Counted from the first letter of the stretch, positions 50,825-60,124 are shown. The stretch is DNA of 64,000 nucleotides from Desulfovibrio fairfieldensis (GCF_001553605.1 NZ_CP014229.1:3624501-3688500), one strand, 5' to 3'. Numbers and translations: made by a program. Notes: generated by a model not told the origin, from the sequence alone.

Positions 50825-51691
50825 TCAGCGGCCCCGGCGGGCGAACTGGCCGCCGGAAACGTAAAAGGTGTTTTCCACAATGAAGAGCGCGTGGGAATCA
50901 ATGGCGTAGACCAGATTTTCCAGGCGCTTGAGCGACACGTTGTTGGTGACGGTGAGCAGAATCTCGCGGTCCGAGCCGGAATAGGCCCCCTTGCCGCGCA
51001 GCATGGTCGCGCCGAAACGCTCGGTAACCAGAATGGCCTCGCTGATCTCCTCGCCGTGGTCGGAAATGATCATCACCAGCTTGCGCCGGTTGAACATGCC
51101 CAGCACGTATTCCAGGGCATTGGAGGAGATGAACATCATCAGCATGGAGGCCACGATGAGGTCCAGGGAAAGGCGGAAGGCGCCCGTCAGGAACAGCAGG
51201 ACGTTGAAGATGAAGTTGAACTGGCCGATGGGGATGTTCCAGCGCTCCTTGAGCAGCACCGCGACAATGTCAGTGCCGCCGCCGCTGCCCAGAGTGCGCA
51301 GCATGATGCCTCCGGCCGCGCCGTGCAGCACGCCGCCTACCACGGCGGCGTAAACCTCGGTGGAGAGCGGGATCTGGAAGGTGATGAACATGCCGAACAC
51401 CGTGGTGCAGAGCGTGCCGTAGGCCGTGTAGAGCAGGAAGCGCCGCCCCACGAAGAACCAGCCCCCGATATAGATGGGCAGGCAGATCAGCATGTACCAG
51501 AGCAGGGGCGTGAGGGTGCCGGTCCAGTAGGCCACGAGCAGGGCCACGCCCATGACGCCACCGGCCAGGAAGTCATGGGGCGCGGCCACGCTCTGAATGC
51601 AGATGGTCATCAGGAGCGAGCCCAGGGTCATCCAGAGCAGGTTCCACCAGACCGATTCGGCCAGTTTTTGATTGTAGGTATACAGCTTCAT
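50825..51691 (-). CDS. YitT family membrane protein
   Basis: 288 residues: five or six transmembrane helices, first 190 residues ('GLVPLLWYM'-like 'GTLTPLLWYMLICLPIYIGG', 'LGSGGGTDIVAVLLKERWNI'), then a cytosolic DUF2179 domain (about 195-280: 'LEYVLGMFNRRKLVMIISDH' and 'GKGAYSGSDREILLTVT'). Function of YitT proteins is unknown; often linked to transport. ATG at 51691. Part of a run of four minus-strand genes from mobB-like to the amidohydrolase. Confidence 0.88.
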   Translation of the reverse strand: MKLYTYNQKLAESVWWNLLWMTLGSLLMTICIQSVAAPHDFLAGGVMGVALLVAYWTGTLTPLLWYMLICLPIYIGGWFFVGRRFLLYTAYGTLCTTVFGMFITFQIPLSTEVYAAVVGGVLHGAAGGIMLRTLGSGGGTDIVAVLLKERWNIPIGQFNFIFNVLLFLTGAFRLSLDLIVASMLMMFISSNALEYVLGMFNRRKLVMIISDHGEEISEAILVTERFGATMLRGKGAYSGSDREILLTVTNNVSLKRLENLVYAIDSHALFIVENTFYVSGGQFARRGR

Positions 51692-51700
51692 GCGTTGCTA

Positions 51701-52498
51701 TTACAGGATGCCCCAGAGCATCTTCAAGGCCACCAGGATCAGAAAAACCGCAAAGCCGCGCTTGAGCTTGGCCGTGGGCAGGGCATGGGACAGCTTGGCC
51801 CCCAGGGGCGCGGTGAGATAGCTGGCGGCGGCCAGGCCGAGCAGGGCCCAGAGATTCACGAAGCCCAGGGAAAGTGCGGGCAGGTCGGGCCTGCCCCAGC
51901 CGCCGATGATGTAGCCCAGGGTGCCGGCCACGGCAATGGGAAAGCCGATGGCCGCCGAGGTGCCCACGGCATGGTGCAGGGGCACGTTGCAGAAGCTCAT
52001 GAAGGGCACGGACAGCGTGCCGCCGCCGATGCCCACAAAGCTGGAGACCAGACCGATGACCCCGCCCACTCCGGCGGTGCCCAGCGCGCCGGGCATGTCG
52101 CGGCTGGCCGGGGGCCGGTAGTTGGAAAGCATCTGGGCGGAAACCACGAACAGAAAGCAGATGAAGAAGATTTTCAGAAACATGGTGGGCATGTGCGTGG
52201 CCACCAGGCCGCCCACGAAGGTGCCCACCAGAATGCCGGGCGTGATGTTGCGGAAAATGTCCCAATGCACGGCCCCGCGCGCGTTATGGGCCCGCGCGCT
52301 GGAAATGGAGGTGATCATGATGCTGGCCAGCGAAGTGCCCAGGGCCATCTGCTGGACATACTCGGGCGGCACGCCCTGTCCGGGAAAAATAGCCACCAGC
52401 ATGGGCACGATGACGATGCCGCCGCCCACGCCCAGCAGTCCGGCCAGAACGCCGGCCACCGCGCCACAGCAGAGATAGACCAAGAGAGAAAGGAACAT
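51701..52498 (-). CDS. TauE/SafE family sulfite/anion exporter
   Basis: 265 residues, about eight transmembrane helices with the two-fold TauE repeat: 'GVLAGLLGVGGGIVIVPMLV' and 'GLVSSFVGIGGGTLSVPFMS'. Family members export sulfite, sulfoacetate or other sulfur-oxyanions. ATG at 52498 with GGAGACGC upstream is preferred to a longer Arg-rich frame. Gap of 9 bp to the YitT-like gene. Sulfur-anion export would suit a sulfate reducer. Confidence 0.88.
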   Translation of the reverse strand: MFLSLLVYLCCGAVAGVLAGLLGVGGGIVIVPMLVAIFPGQGVPPEYVQQMALGTSLASIMITSISSARAHNARGAVHWDIFRNITPGILVGTFVGGLVATHMPTMFLKIFFICFLFVVSAQMLSNYRPPASRDMPGALGTAGVGGVIGLVSSFVGIGGGTLSVPFMSFCNVPLHHAVGTSAAIGFPIAVAGTLGYIIGGWGRPDLPALSLGFVNLWALLGLAAASYLTAPLGAKLSHALPTAKLKRGFAVFLILVALKMLWGIL

Positions 52499-52787
52499 GC
52501 AGCGTCTCCTGAAAGAATATAAAAACCTCGACCAAACCATTGCCGCCGCGCGGCGGCCCCGCGCGGCAGCGCGCTCGTTGTGTCCCGGCCGCCGGACCAT
52601 GTTTTGACGGCCGGGATGTACATATCCACCGCGTTCGCTTTGCCCGCGAACATCCGGCGGCTCAACGCCGTGGGGCTTTAGGCCCAGCCCTCGGTCGGCG
52701 GCGGGAACGCGCTCCCGCTCGGCGTCAGGCGCGGGCGTCCGCTTTCGCAGCCGTCGGAGTGAAGCAACTTTTCAACGTTGCTTTGTT
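52499..52787. other. Intergenic region, no gene seen
   Basis: 289 bp between the TauE-like and MobB-like genes. No frame with a credible start, and no clear repeat or riboswitch. Confidence 0.5.
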
Positions 52788-53495
52788 CTATTTCAAAACA
52801 ATTTCCACCGTGCCCGCGGCCATACCCTTGAGCGGCGCGAGCATGCCGCGCAGGCCCCCCTCCAGCATCCGGGCCGTAAAGTCGTTGAGGGGCACTTCCC
52901 GGCCGTTGACTTTCAGGTTGAGGGAGGGCGGCGTCAGGGCCAGACAGTCCTTGGGAGAGGCTTCTCCGGCCAGAATGTCCCTGGTCAGGGCCGCGCAGTT
53001 CTCCCGGCCGCACAGGCCGCAGTCCAGCCCGCCCAGCACAAAGGCCTTGGCGTCGGCCACGCGGGCCAGTTCTTCCACGGAATTCTCGTCAAAAGCGGGC
53101 AGGGGCGGCAGGCTGACCGGGCCGAAGGTGCCCACGGCCAGCTCCGGCGCGAGCATGGGGGCCTCCAGTATGTCGCGCAGGCAAAGCACGCGCGGCAGGA
53201 AGGTGAGGTTCTTGCCGCCCTCCACCAGCACGATGTCCGCCGGAAGCCGGGTGAACAGATCCATGAAGCCTATTTTGCCGCGCCAGAAAATGGCGGCGTC
53301 GTCCTCGCCCAGGGCGGCCACGGGGCGGCCCGGCGCGCTGAGTTTGCTGGTGTCGCGGCCCGGCAGGTCCAGGCCGTGGTGGGTGCATTTGATGACGGCG
53401 ACCTTGCGGCCCAGGCCCTCCAGGGCCGTGGCCAACAGGCCCGTGAGCGTGGTCTTGCCGGAATTTTTGAAGCCGGTGATGCCGATGGCCCGCAT
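52788..53495 (-). CDS. MobB-like GTPase with Fe-S-type cysteine motif
   Basis: 235 residues. N-terminal MobB P-loop 'GITGFKNSGKTTLTGLLATA' and 'VAVIKCTHHGLDLPGRDTSK', 'DIVLVEGGKNL' as in molybdopterin-guanine dinucleotide B proteins. The C-terminal third adds C-x2-C-x4-C-x16-C ('CGLCGRENC' then 'SPKDC'), resembling the four-Cys PF04060 type iron-sulfur domain, and an extra alpha/beta tail. Role in cofactor insertion into molybdo-enzymes is inferred. ATG at 53495 is chosen after GGGAGGAAGCGT. Minus strand, ~290 bp upstream of the TauE-like gene. Confidence 0.85.
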   Translation of the reverse strand: MRAIGITGFKNSGKTTLTGLLATALEGLGRKVAVIKCTHHGLDLPGRDTSKLSAPGRPVAALGEDDAAIFWRGKIGFMDLFTRLPADIVLVEGGKNLTFLPRVLCLRDILEAPMLAPELAVGTFGPVSLPPLPAFDENSVEELARVADAKAFVLGGLDCGLCGRENCAALTRDILAGEASPKDCLALTPPSLNLKVNGREVPLNDFTARMLEGGLRGMLAPLKGMAAGTVEIVLK

Positions 53496-53725
53496 ACGCT
53501 TCCTCCCGCTGCTGATGCCGTGGACGCGGCAATGATTGCGTGCATTGTTCCGGGCAGGCACGAAGGGGTTGATCCGTTCCTCCGGCGGCGTAGGGCCCGG
53601 TCCGGCGGACGCCCGAGGAGCGCCCGCCGCGCGTCCGTTCCAGCGCCTCGCGCCGTGGGCGCAAGGGTGTGAAAAACTGTTCCAAACCTAGACAAAGCCC
53701 TTGGAGGCGTCAACAGACTTTTTCC

Positions 53726-53754
53726 TTTACAAAGGCCCGTCGCGCGCCTAACAT
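53726..53754 (+). promoter_or_regulatory. Promoter of pyrBC
   Basis: -35 TTTACA, 17-bp spacer, -10 TAACAT. The predicted start (~53761) lies almost at the ATG of the leader frame, so the transcript would be nearly leaderless. Confidence 0.6.
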
Positions 53755-53762
53755 TTTCACCC

Positions 53763-53903
53763 ATGAAGCTGAGTGATGCCCATGCGTCGCGCCGCCCCGG
53801 TCGCACGCCGGAGTTTGCGCCGTTGCGGCCTGCCCCCGTGCCGATCTGTCCCCCGTTGGTCCCAGCGGGGCTTTTTTTTAACTTTCAGTCCCTACGCCCA
53901 TGA
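53763..53903 (+). CDS. Candidate pyr leader peptide
   Basis: 46 codons from ATG at 53763 run through the terminator hairpin and its T8 run ('LFFNF') and stop with a TGA overlapping the pyrB ATG (ATGA at 53900-53903). This is the arrangement of pyrBI attenuation, where a translating ribosome prevents the terminator. There is no ribosome-binding site, but the predicted transcript is nearly leaderless. Confidence 0.45.
   Translation: MKLSDAHASRRPGRTPEFAPLRPAPVPICPPLVPAGLFFNFQSLRP
53851..53881 (+). terminator. Attenuator hairpin in the pyrB leader
   Basis: CCCCGTTGG pairs with CCAGCGGGG, followed by CTTTTTTTTAA, 20 bp before pyrB. A terminator in front of a pyrimidine operon is the classical attenuation layout. 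Confidence 0.8.
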
Positions 53904-54856
53904 ATACCGACAACCGCTATCATTGGCCGCACAAGGACCTGCTGGACGTGACCCAGCTGAGCGGAGAAGACGTCCGCCATCTGCTGGATCTGGCCGCCAG
54001 CTTTCAGGAAATCAACCGGCGCCCGGTCAAGAAGGTGCCCACCCTCAAGGGCAAGACCGTGGTGCTCTTTTTTGTGGAAAACAGCACCCGCACCAAAACC
54101 TCCTTTGACGTGGCGGGCAAGCGCCTGTCCGCCGACACCTATTCCCTGGCCAAGTCCGGCTCCAGCCTGAACAAGGGCGAAAGCCTCAAGGACACGGCCC
54201 TGACCCTCCAGGCCATGGGGCCGGACGTCATCGTCATCCGCCATTCCAGCAGCGGCGCGGCGGCCTTCATGGCCGATCTGCTGCCCTGCGGCGTCGTCAA
54301 CGGCGGCGACGGCTGGCACGCCCATCCCACCCAGGCCCTGCTGGACTGCTTCAGCCTGCGCCAGGTCTGGGGCGACAGCTTTGCCGGGCGCACCCTGCTG
54401 ATCCTGGGCGACATCGCCCATAGCCGGGTGGCCCGCTCCAATGTGCGTCTGCTGCATCTGCTGGGGGTCAAGGTCCGGCTCTGCGCGCCGCGCACCCTGC
54501 TGCCCGCCGGGGTGGAAACCTGGCCGGTGGAGGTCTTTTCCGATCTCAAACGTGCCGTGCGCGACGTGGACGCGGTCATGTGCCTGCGTCTGCAACTGGA
54601 GCGCCAGCAGGCGGGCCTGCTGCCCGATCTGGCGGAATACTCGCGGCGTTTCTGCCTGGGCACGGCCCAGCTGGAACTGGCGCGGCCCGAGGCCAAGGTG
54701 CTGCACCCCGGCCCCCTGAACCGGGGCCTGGAAATTTCCCATGAGATTGCCGACGCGCCCGCCAGCCTGGTGCTCGACCAGGTGGCCGCGGGCGTGGCCA
54801 CGCGCATGGCCGTGCTTTACCTGCTGGCCACGCGCAACGACGGAGGAAACGCATGA
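53900..54856 (+). CDS. pyrB: Aspartate carbamoyltransferase catalytic subunit
   Basis: 318 residues. Makes N-carbamoyl-L-aspartate, the first committed step of pyrimidine synthesis. Family motifs: '[15 protein letters not shown]' (carbamoyl-phosphate site), '[15 protein letters not shown]', '[10 protein letters not shown]', '[12 protein letters not shown]' and '[13 protein letters not shown]'. No pyrI is present in the window, so this is the class with a single-type catalytic subunit or pyrC-associated form. ATG at 53900, 4-bp overlap with the leader frame and 4-bp overlap with pyrC. Confidence 0.95.
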   Translation: MNTDNRYHWPHKDLLDVTQLSGEDVRHLLDLAASFQEINRRPVKKVPTLKGKTVVLFFVENSTRTKTSFDVAGKRLSADTYSLAKSGSSLNKGESLKDTALTLQAMGPDVIVIRHSSSGAAAFMADLLPCGVVNGGDGWHAHPTQALLDCFSLRQVWGDSFAGRTLLILGDIAHSRVARSNVRLLHLLGVKVRLCAPRTLLPAGVETWPVEVFSDLKRAVRDVDAVMCLRLQLERQQAGLLPDLAEYSRRFCLGTAQLELARPEAKVLHPGPLNRGLEISHEIADAPASLVLDQVAAGVATRMAVLYLLATRNDGGNA

Positions 54857-56115
54857 CGCTCTGCATCAAAAACGCCCGCCACCTGGAGGCTCCGGTGGAC
54901 CTTCTGGTGGACGGGGACAGGATACTGACCATGACCCCGGCGGGCCATCACGCCGCGCCCGGGGGCTGCGAAATTTTCGACGCGCACGGCCTGACGCTGA
55001 TGCCCAGTTTCATCGACGCCCATGTCCATCTGCGCGAACCGGGTTTCGAGTACAAGGAAGACATCGCCTCCGGCCTGGAAGCGGCGGCCCACGGCGGTTT
55101 CGGCGCGGTCATGTGCATGGCCAACACCAAGCCGGTCAACGACACGGCGGCCGTGACCCGTTTCATGCTGGAGCGCGCCCGCGAGAGCCATCCGCACGGG
55201 CCGCGCCTGCATCCCATCGCGGCGGCCAGCGTGGGCCTCAAGGGCGAGGAAATGGCCCCGCTGGCGGAACTGAAGCAGGCCGGATGCGTGGCCGTGTCCA
55301 ATGACGGCCGCCCGGTGGAAAATGCGGAACTGCTGCGCCGGATCATGGAATACGCGGCGGATCTGGACCTGATTTTCATCGACCACTGTGAGGACGCCCG
55401 CCTGGGCAAAGGCTGGCTGATGAACGAGGGGGCCGTGAGCGGCCTGCTGGGCGTCAAGGGCCAGCCGGACGTGGGCGAGGCCGTTCAGATCGCGCGCGAT
55501 GTCATGCTGGCCGAATATCTGCATCTGCCCGTGCACATCGCCCATGTCTCCTCCAGCCTGAGCGTGGACGTCATCGCCTGGGGCAAGGCGCGCGGCGTTC
55601 AGGTCAGCGCCGAAACCTGCCCGCACTATCTTCTTTTGGACGAGAGCGCGCTGGAGGGCTACAACACGGCCGCCAAGGTCAGCCCGCCGTTGCGCCGCCC
55701 CGAGGACCGCGAGGCCCTGCGCCGGGCCGTGAAGGACGGGACCATCGACATTCTGGTCACGGACCATGCCCCGCACGCGGCCCATGAAAAGGAAGGCACC
55801 CTGGACGAAGCCCCCTGCGGGCTCACCGGCCTGGACCTGGCCGTGAGCCTGACCTGGGCCCTGGTGCGCGAGGGGGTGCTGGCCGAGGCCGATCTGCAGC
55901 GCCTTTGGTGCCGCCGCCCGGCGGAAATCTTCCGCCTGCCCTGGAACGGCTTCGCGCCCGGCGACCCGGCGGATTTCTTTCTTCTGGACCCGGATGAGGT
56001 CTGGACGCCCGGCCCGGAGACCATGTATTCCAAAAGCCGCAACACGCCCTTTCTGGGCCGGAGCCTGCACGGGCGCGTCAAGCACCACTGGCTCGGCGGA
56101 CAGCGGCTGTTCTGA
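54853..56115 (+). CDS. pyrC: Dihydroorotase
   Basis: 420 residues, amidohydrolase superfamily, cyclising carbamoyl-aspartate to dihydroorotate. Metal ligands: '[17 protein letters not shown]' (HxH), His in '[12 protein letters not shown]', and '[15 protein letters not shown]' with '[12 protein letters not shown]'. The carboxylated Lys is replaced or hard to place, so it might be a regulatory pseudo-DHOase working with PyrB; 'NDGRPVEN' and 'HCED' suggest active chemistry. ATG overlaps the pyrB stop by 4 bp, so both are translated together. Confidence 0.92.
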   Translation: MTLCIKNARHLEAPVDLLVDGDRILTMTPAGHHAAPGGCEIFDAHGLTLMPSFIDAHVHLREPGFEYKEDIASGLEAAAHGGFGAVMCMANTKPVNDTAAVTRFMLERARESHPHGPRLHPIAAASVGLKGEEMAPLAELKQAGCVAVSNDGRPVENAELLRRIMEYAADLDLIFIDHCEDARLGKGWLMNEGAVSGLLGVKGQPDVGEAVQIARDVMLAEYLHLPVHIAHVSSSLSVDVIAWGKARGVQVSAETCPHYLLLDESALEGYNTAAKVSPPLRRPEDREALRRAVKDGTIDILVTDHAPHAAHEKEGTLDEAPCGLTGLDLAVSLTWALVREGVLAEADLQRLWCRRPAEIFRLPWNGFAPGDPADFFLLDPDEVWTPGPETMYSKSRNTPFLGRSLHGRVKHHWLGGQRLF

Positions 56116-56268
56116 TCGCATCCGGGGCGGATTGCCCTTAGAAGGGCCGCGCTTCTTCAACTGTTCATTCAGCCGGGAAATACGTTTCCCTGCTGAATCC
56201 ACGCCGCGTCGCGGCGTTGGAGCATTCCCGGGTGAAGTTCCCTAATCTGAATTGCGTGAGGTTTCCCC

Positions 56269-57735
56269 ATGTCCATGCTTGATATACTGAGCGACAAGAG
56301 CCTGTTCCGTCGGCAATGCCTGATCAACGGCCAATGGTGCGACGCGGACGACAACAGCGTGCTGGCCGTGACCAATCCGGCCAATGAGGAACCGTTGGGC
56401 ACGGTGCCCAAATGCGGCGCGGCCGAAACCCGCCGGGCTGTCGCGGCGGCTTCCGCCGCCTTTCCGGCCTGGAGCGCGCTGACTCCTTTGCAGCGCGGCG
56501 CGTACCTGCGGGCCTGGGAACAGGCCATCAAGGACAATCTGGAGGATCTGGCCAAAATCCTGACTCTTGAAGAAGGCAAACCCCTGGCCGAGGCCAGGGG
56601 CGAGATTCTGCAGGGCGCGTCCTATTTCCCCTGGTTCGCCGAGGAATGCCGCCGTGTCTGCGGCGACGTCACCCCGTCGTTCCGTCCGGGCACCCAGGCT
56701 CTTACCCGGCATGCGCCCGTGGGCGTGGCCGCGGCCATCACCCCCTGGAATTTCCCCTTCTCCATGTTGCCGCGCAAGGCCGCTCCGGCTCTGGCCGCCG
56801 GTTGCACCATCGTGGTCAAGCCCGCGGGCCGCACGCCTTACAGCGCTCTGGCCCTGGCCGAGCTGGGCATGCGCGTGGGCATTCCCGCAGGGGTCATCAA
56901 TGTGCTGACCGGCGACGCGGCGGCCATCGGCGGCGAAATCGCGGTCAATCCCACGGTGCGCAAGGTCAGCTTCACCGGCTCCACGGAGGTGGGCAAGCAA
57001 CTGGCCGCCGACTGCGCGCCCACGCTCAAGCGCATGTCCCTGGAACTGGGCGGCAACGCGCCCTTTATGGTCTTTGACGACGCGGACCTGGACAAGGCCC
57101 TTGATCTGGCCATGGGCAGCAAATTCCGCAACGCCGGGCAGACCTGCATCTGCGCTAACCGTTTTCTGGTCCAGAGCGGCATCCATGACCGTTTCGTGGA
57201 CGGGCTCGCCGCACGGGTCAAGGCCCTGCGCGTGGGCAACGGCCTTGACCCGGACACGGACATGGGCCCGCTGATCAACGCCCGCGCCGTGGAACGGGTG
57301 GACGCCATGGTCCGCGACGCCGAGGCCAAGGGCGCGCGTCTGCTGGTCGGCGGGCACAGGCATGCGCTGGGCGGCAATTTTTACGAGCCCACCCTGCTCA
57401 CGGGCCTGAAGCCGGACATGCGGGTTTTCCAAGGCGAAATCTTCGGGCCCGTGGCCGCCGTCATGCCTTTTGTCACGGAAGAGGAAGCCGTGGCCCTGGC
57501 CAACGACACCAGCTACGGCCTGGCTTCCTATGTCTGCACGCGTGATCTGGCCAGGACCTGGCGGCTGTTCGGCGCTCTGCAGTACGGCATGGTGGGCGTC
57601 AACGACGCGACCCTGGCCGCGGCCGAGACGCCTTTCGGCGGCGTGAAGTACAGCGGCCTGGGCCGCGAGGGCAGCAGCGAGGGCCTGCTGGAGTATATGG
57701 AGACGCATTATATGTTGCTGGGCGGACTGGCCTAG
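56269..57735 (+). CDS. gabD: NAD(P)-dependent succinate-semialdehyde dehydrogenase family
   Basis: 488 residues, aldehyde dehydrogenase. Coenzyme site 'SFTGSTEVGKQ', catalytic Glu in 'LELGGNAPFMVFDDAD', catalytic Cys in 'NAGQTCICANRF'. Length and 'PWNFPFSMLPRKAAPALAAG' are typical of GabD. Converts succinate semialdehyde or a related aldehyde to the acid. ATG at 56269 has a modest ribosome-binding site (GGTTTCCCC region); spacing from pyrC is 153 bp. Its TAG stop is the first triplet of repeat element E5. Confidence 0.85.
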   Translation: MSMLDILSDKSLFRRQCLINGQWCDADDNSVLAVTNPANEEPLGTVPKCGAAETRRAVAAASAAFPAWSALTPLQRGAYLRAWEQAIKDNLEDLAKILTLEEGKPLAEARGEILQGASYFPWFAEECRRVCGDVTPSFRPGTQALTRHAPVGVAAAITPWNFPFSMLPRKAAPALAAGCTIVVKPAGRTPYSALALAELGMRVGIPAGVINVLTGDAAAIGGEIAVNPTVRKVSFTGSTEVGKQLAADCAPTLKRMSLELGGNAPFMVFDDADLDKALDLAMGSKFRNAGQTCICANRFLVQSGIHDRFVDGLAARVKALRVGNGLDPDTDMGPLINARAVERVDAMVRDAEAKGARLLVGGHRHALGGNFYEPTLLTGLKPDMRVFQGEIFGPVAAVMPFVTEEEAVALANDTSYGLASYVCTRDLARTWRLFGALQYGMVGVNDATLAAAETPFGGVKYSGLGREGSSEGLLEYMETHYMLLGGLA

Positions 57736-57880
57736 GGTTTGTTGATACTATGCCTTTTTGCCCGCTCGCTACGTTAGATTTCACCTGCTTTTTCGGTCGA
57801 GTACCAAAAGAGTACACTCCCTCAAAGCAGACGTATCTTCCTTGCGGGCGAACAAAAATTCTATAGTGTCAACAGACCCT
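57733..57880. repeat. Structured palindromic element E5
   Basis: Begins TAGGGTTTGTTGATAC (gabD stop included) and ends GTGTCAACAGACCCT. Core almost identical to E2 (CGCTCGC/GCGGGCG, CTGCTTT/AAAGCAG, AGTAC tip), with substitutions that keep or wobble the pairs. Confidence 0.85.
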
Positions 57881-57922
57881 GGTGTCGCGTCAAGCGGCAC
57901 ATCTCACCAGGAGGAATCGGCC

Positions 57923-58819
57923 ATGCTGATTCGCAATCCCGTGGCCGCCGGGCGTTTTTATCCCGCCGCGCCCGCCGCCCTGATCCGGGAAGTGCGGGCC
58001 TGCCTTGATGCGGGGGCCGCCATCCGGCGGCCAGGGGTCCAAGGCGCGTCCGCACCGGCGGAAACTGAGGCCGTGTCCCGTCCCTGGGGCCTGATGTTGC
58101 CCCATGCGGGCTACGTCTATTGCGGGCGGGTGCTGGGCGCGACCCTGGCGGGCGTGGAGCTGCCGCACACCCTGGTCGTGCTTTGCCCCAACCACACCGG
58201 GCGGGGCCAGGCCTTGGGCGTCTGGCCCGAGGGTGCCTGGCTCACGCCCCTGGCACCGCTGCCCGTGGATGCGGACCTGGCCGCCGCCCTCATCGAAAGG
58301 GGCGACGGCAATGGGGGCTTCGCGGCGGACATGCTTTCCCATCTGGGGGAACACGCCGTTGAAGTTGTGCTGCCCTTTCTGCAGGTGGCGGCGGGCGAGG
58401 AAAGGCCCTTGCGCATAACGCCCGTCTGCGTGGGCACGCAGCAGCCGGAAGCCCTGCGCGCGGCCGGGCAGGCCCTGGCCGATGTGCTGGCCGGTTGCCG
58501 GTCCAAGGGGCAGGAAGTGGGCGTCATCGTCAGTTCGGATATGAACCACTATGAAGACGAGCGCCGCACAGTGGAAAAGGACGCCCTGGCCCTGGAGCGG
58601 GCCCTGGCCTGTGATCCCGAGGGCCTGCTGGCTGTGGCGGCGCGCGAACGTATCAGCATGTGCGGGGCCGGGCCGCTGGCCCTGGCGCTTTTTGCCGCCC
58701 GGCAGTTGGGCCGGGCGCGAGCGGAACTCGCGGCGCACGACACCTCGGCCACGGCCTCGGGCGATACGGAGCACGTTGTGGGCTATGCCGGGTTGCGTCT
58801 GTTTTTGGATGAAAAATAA
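57923..58819 (+). CDS. AmmeMemoRadiSam system protein B (MEMO1 family)
   Basis: 298 residues of the MEMO/AmmeMemoRadiSam B family, which belongs to an iron-binding fold related to LigB dioxygenases. Visible: 'RNPVAAGRFYPA', 'PHAGYVYCGRVLGATLAG', 'VVLCPNHTGRGQ', 'DMLSHLGEHAVEVVLPFLQ' and 'SSDMNHYEDE', giving the His/Cys/Asp ligands. In many bacteria it pairs with AMMECR1 and a radical SAM enzyme; neither is in the window. ATG at 57923 with AGGAGGAA upstream. Confidence 0.88.
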   Translation: MLIRNPVAAGRFYPAAPAALIREVRACLDAGAAIRRPGVQGASAPAETEAVSRPWGLMLPHAGYVYCGRVLGATLAGVELPHTLVVLCPNHTGRGQALGVWPEGAWLTPLAPLPVDADLAAALIERGDGNGGFAADMLSHLGEHAVEVVLPFLQVAAGEERPLRITPVCVGTQQPEALRAAGQALADVLAGCRSKGQEVGVIVSSDMNHYEDERRTVEKDALALERALACDPEGLLAVAARERISMCGAGPLALALFAARQLGRARAELAAHDTSATASGDTEHVVGYAGLRLFLDEK

Positions 58820-58848
58820 CGCCGCCGGAGCCAAGGGGCGTAAACGCA

Positions 58849-58887
58849 AAGAAAAAGTCGTCCGAGAGTGCGGACGGCTTTTTCTTT
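58849..58887. terminator. Bidirectional terminator
   Basis: AAAGAAAAAGTCGTCCG pairs with CGGACGGCTTTTTCTTT between the convergent MEMO-like gene and the carboxypeptidase gene. A second stem (TTGAAA...TTTCAA, 58903-58962) follows. Confidence 0.85.
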
Positions 58888-58996
58888 AGAGTATGTTGCG
58901 ATTGAAATTATCGCTTAACGGCGAAGTAAATTCGCCACAGAGCGTTAAGATATTTTCAATATCAAAACGCTCCAAGAGCAGGAGGCCGGTAAGCCG

Positions 58997-60124
58997 TCAG
59001 CTGGCGCGGGGCCGCGAATTCTGGGCGGCCTGGGGGGAATGCTGCGGGCGGGAGACGCGTTGTTTGACGGCCTTGCGGTTCTTGTGCTTCTTATTTTTGG
59101 CGTATTTGTTCTGGGAGCCGTGCTTGGCCTGCTTGCGGGCTTCCGGCTGGGCCTGGGCGTATTGGCGGCCCGCCTCATGGGCTGTTTTGCGGAGATCCAG
59201 GCGGTAATTTTCCTGGGGCATCTGGGTCAGGGCGGCGGCCACGGACACGGCCTGGTTGCCGCAGACCTGAAAACCCGCGTCCAGCAGGCGGCAGGCCTCG
59301 GTGCCGCGCACGCGCACGTCGGGTGCGCCCAGAATTACGGCCAGCAGGCGTTTGTCCCCCCGGCTGGCCGTAAAGATCAGGTTGTAGCCCGAGGCGTTGA
59401 CCCAGCCTGTTTTCAGACCGTCCGCGCCGGGATACTGGCCGAGCAGGGGATTTTTGTTCCAGGTGACCCGGCCCTGGTGATTGAGCACATGGGTGTTGTG
59501 GAATTTGAGCGCCCAGGGATAGGCCCGCAGATAGGCACGGGCCAGGGTGAGCATGTCGCGGGCCGTGGTGTACTGCCCCTGGGCGGGCAGGCCGTGCGGA
59601 TTGCGGAACCGGCTGTCGCGCATGCCCAGCATGCGGGCTTTGGCGTTCATCATGTTCACAAAGGACGGGGCCGAGCCGCCCACAAATTCGGCCACGGCCA
59701 TGCTGGCGTCGTTGCCGGAGGACACGGCCATGCCCATGAGCAGCTCTTCCAGGGGCACCTGCTCCCGGTTCCTGAGACCCATGCGCGAGCCGCCGGTACG
59801 CGCGGCCGCGCGGCTGACGGGCACGACGCTGTCAAAGGCGGCATGTCCGGCGCTGATGTGGTCCAGAGCCAGAAACATGGAAAGCACCTTGGTCAGCGAG
59901 GCCGGGGGGATGTGCTCATCCGCGTTCTGTTCGAAGAGGATTGCGTCGTTGTCCAGGTCGTACAGAATGGCCGAACAGACGCCCACAAAACCGTGGGGCG
60001 GCACGGCCGGAGCCGCGACTGCCCGGTCCGGCCCTATCTGGGGAGCCGCAAGAGCGAAAAGGAGCAAGAAAAACAACAGATGGGCCGTGGCCCGAAACGG
60101 CAGAGGACGGGAAATGCGTGACAT
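58997..60124 (-). CDS. D-alanyl-D-alanine carboxypeptidase (PBP5/DacF-like)
   Basis: 375 residues. Signal peptide 'LLFFLLLFALAAPQIGPDRA', then the S11 peptidase core: 'PASLTK' (catalytic Ser and Lys), 'SGN' and 'LKTGWVN' (KTG box). It trims pentapeptide stems in the periplasm. No C-terminal amphipathic anchor domain is seen; instead a Lys/Gln/Arg-rich basic tail (about residues 310-375) that may bind the membrane or wall. ATG at 60124; a longer in-frame extension is unlike a signal peptide. Confidence 0.9.
   Translation of the reverse strand: MSRISRPLPFRATAHLLFFLLLFALAAPQIGPDRAVAAPAVPPHGFVGVCSAILYDLDNDAILFEQNADEHIPPASLTKVLSMFLALDHISAGHAAFDSVVPVSRAAARTGGSRMGLRNREQVPLEELLMGMAVSSGNDASMAVAEFVGGSAPSFVNMMNAKARMLGMRDSRFRNPHGLPAQGQYTTARDMLTLARAYLRAYPWALKFHNTHVLNHQGRVTWNKNPLLGQYPGADGLKTGWVNASGYNLIFTASRGDKRLLAVILGAPDVRVRGTEACRLLDAGFQVCGNQAVSVAAALTQMPQENYRLDLRKTAHEAGRQYAQAQPEARKQAKHGSQNKYAKNKKHKNRKAVKQRVSRPQHSPQAAQNSRPRAS

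Noticed and set aside
50570..52522. 650-codon plus-strand frame opposite YitT and TauE genes
   Set aside because: Gly/His/Gln-rich shadow of two membrane proteins.
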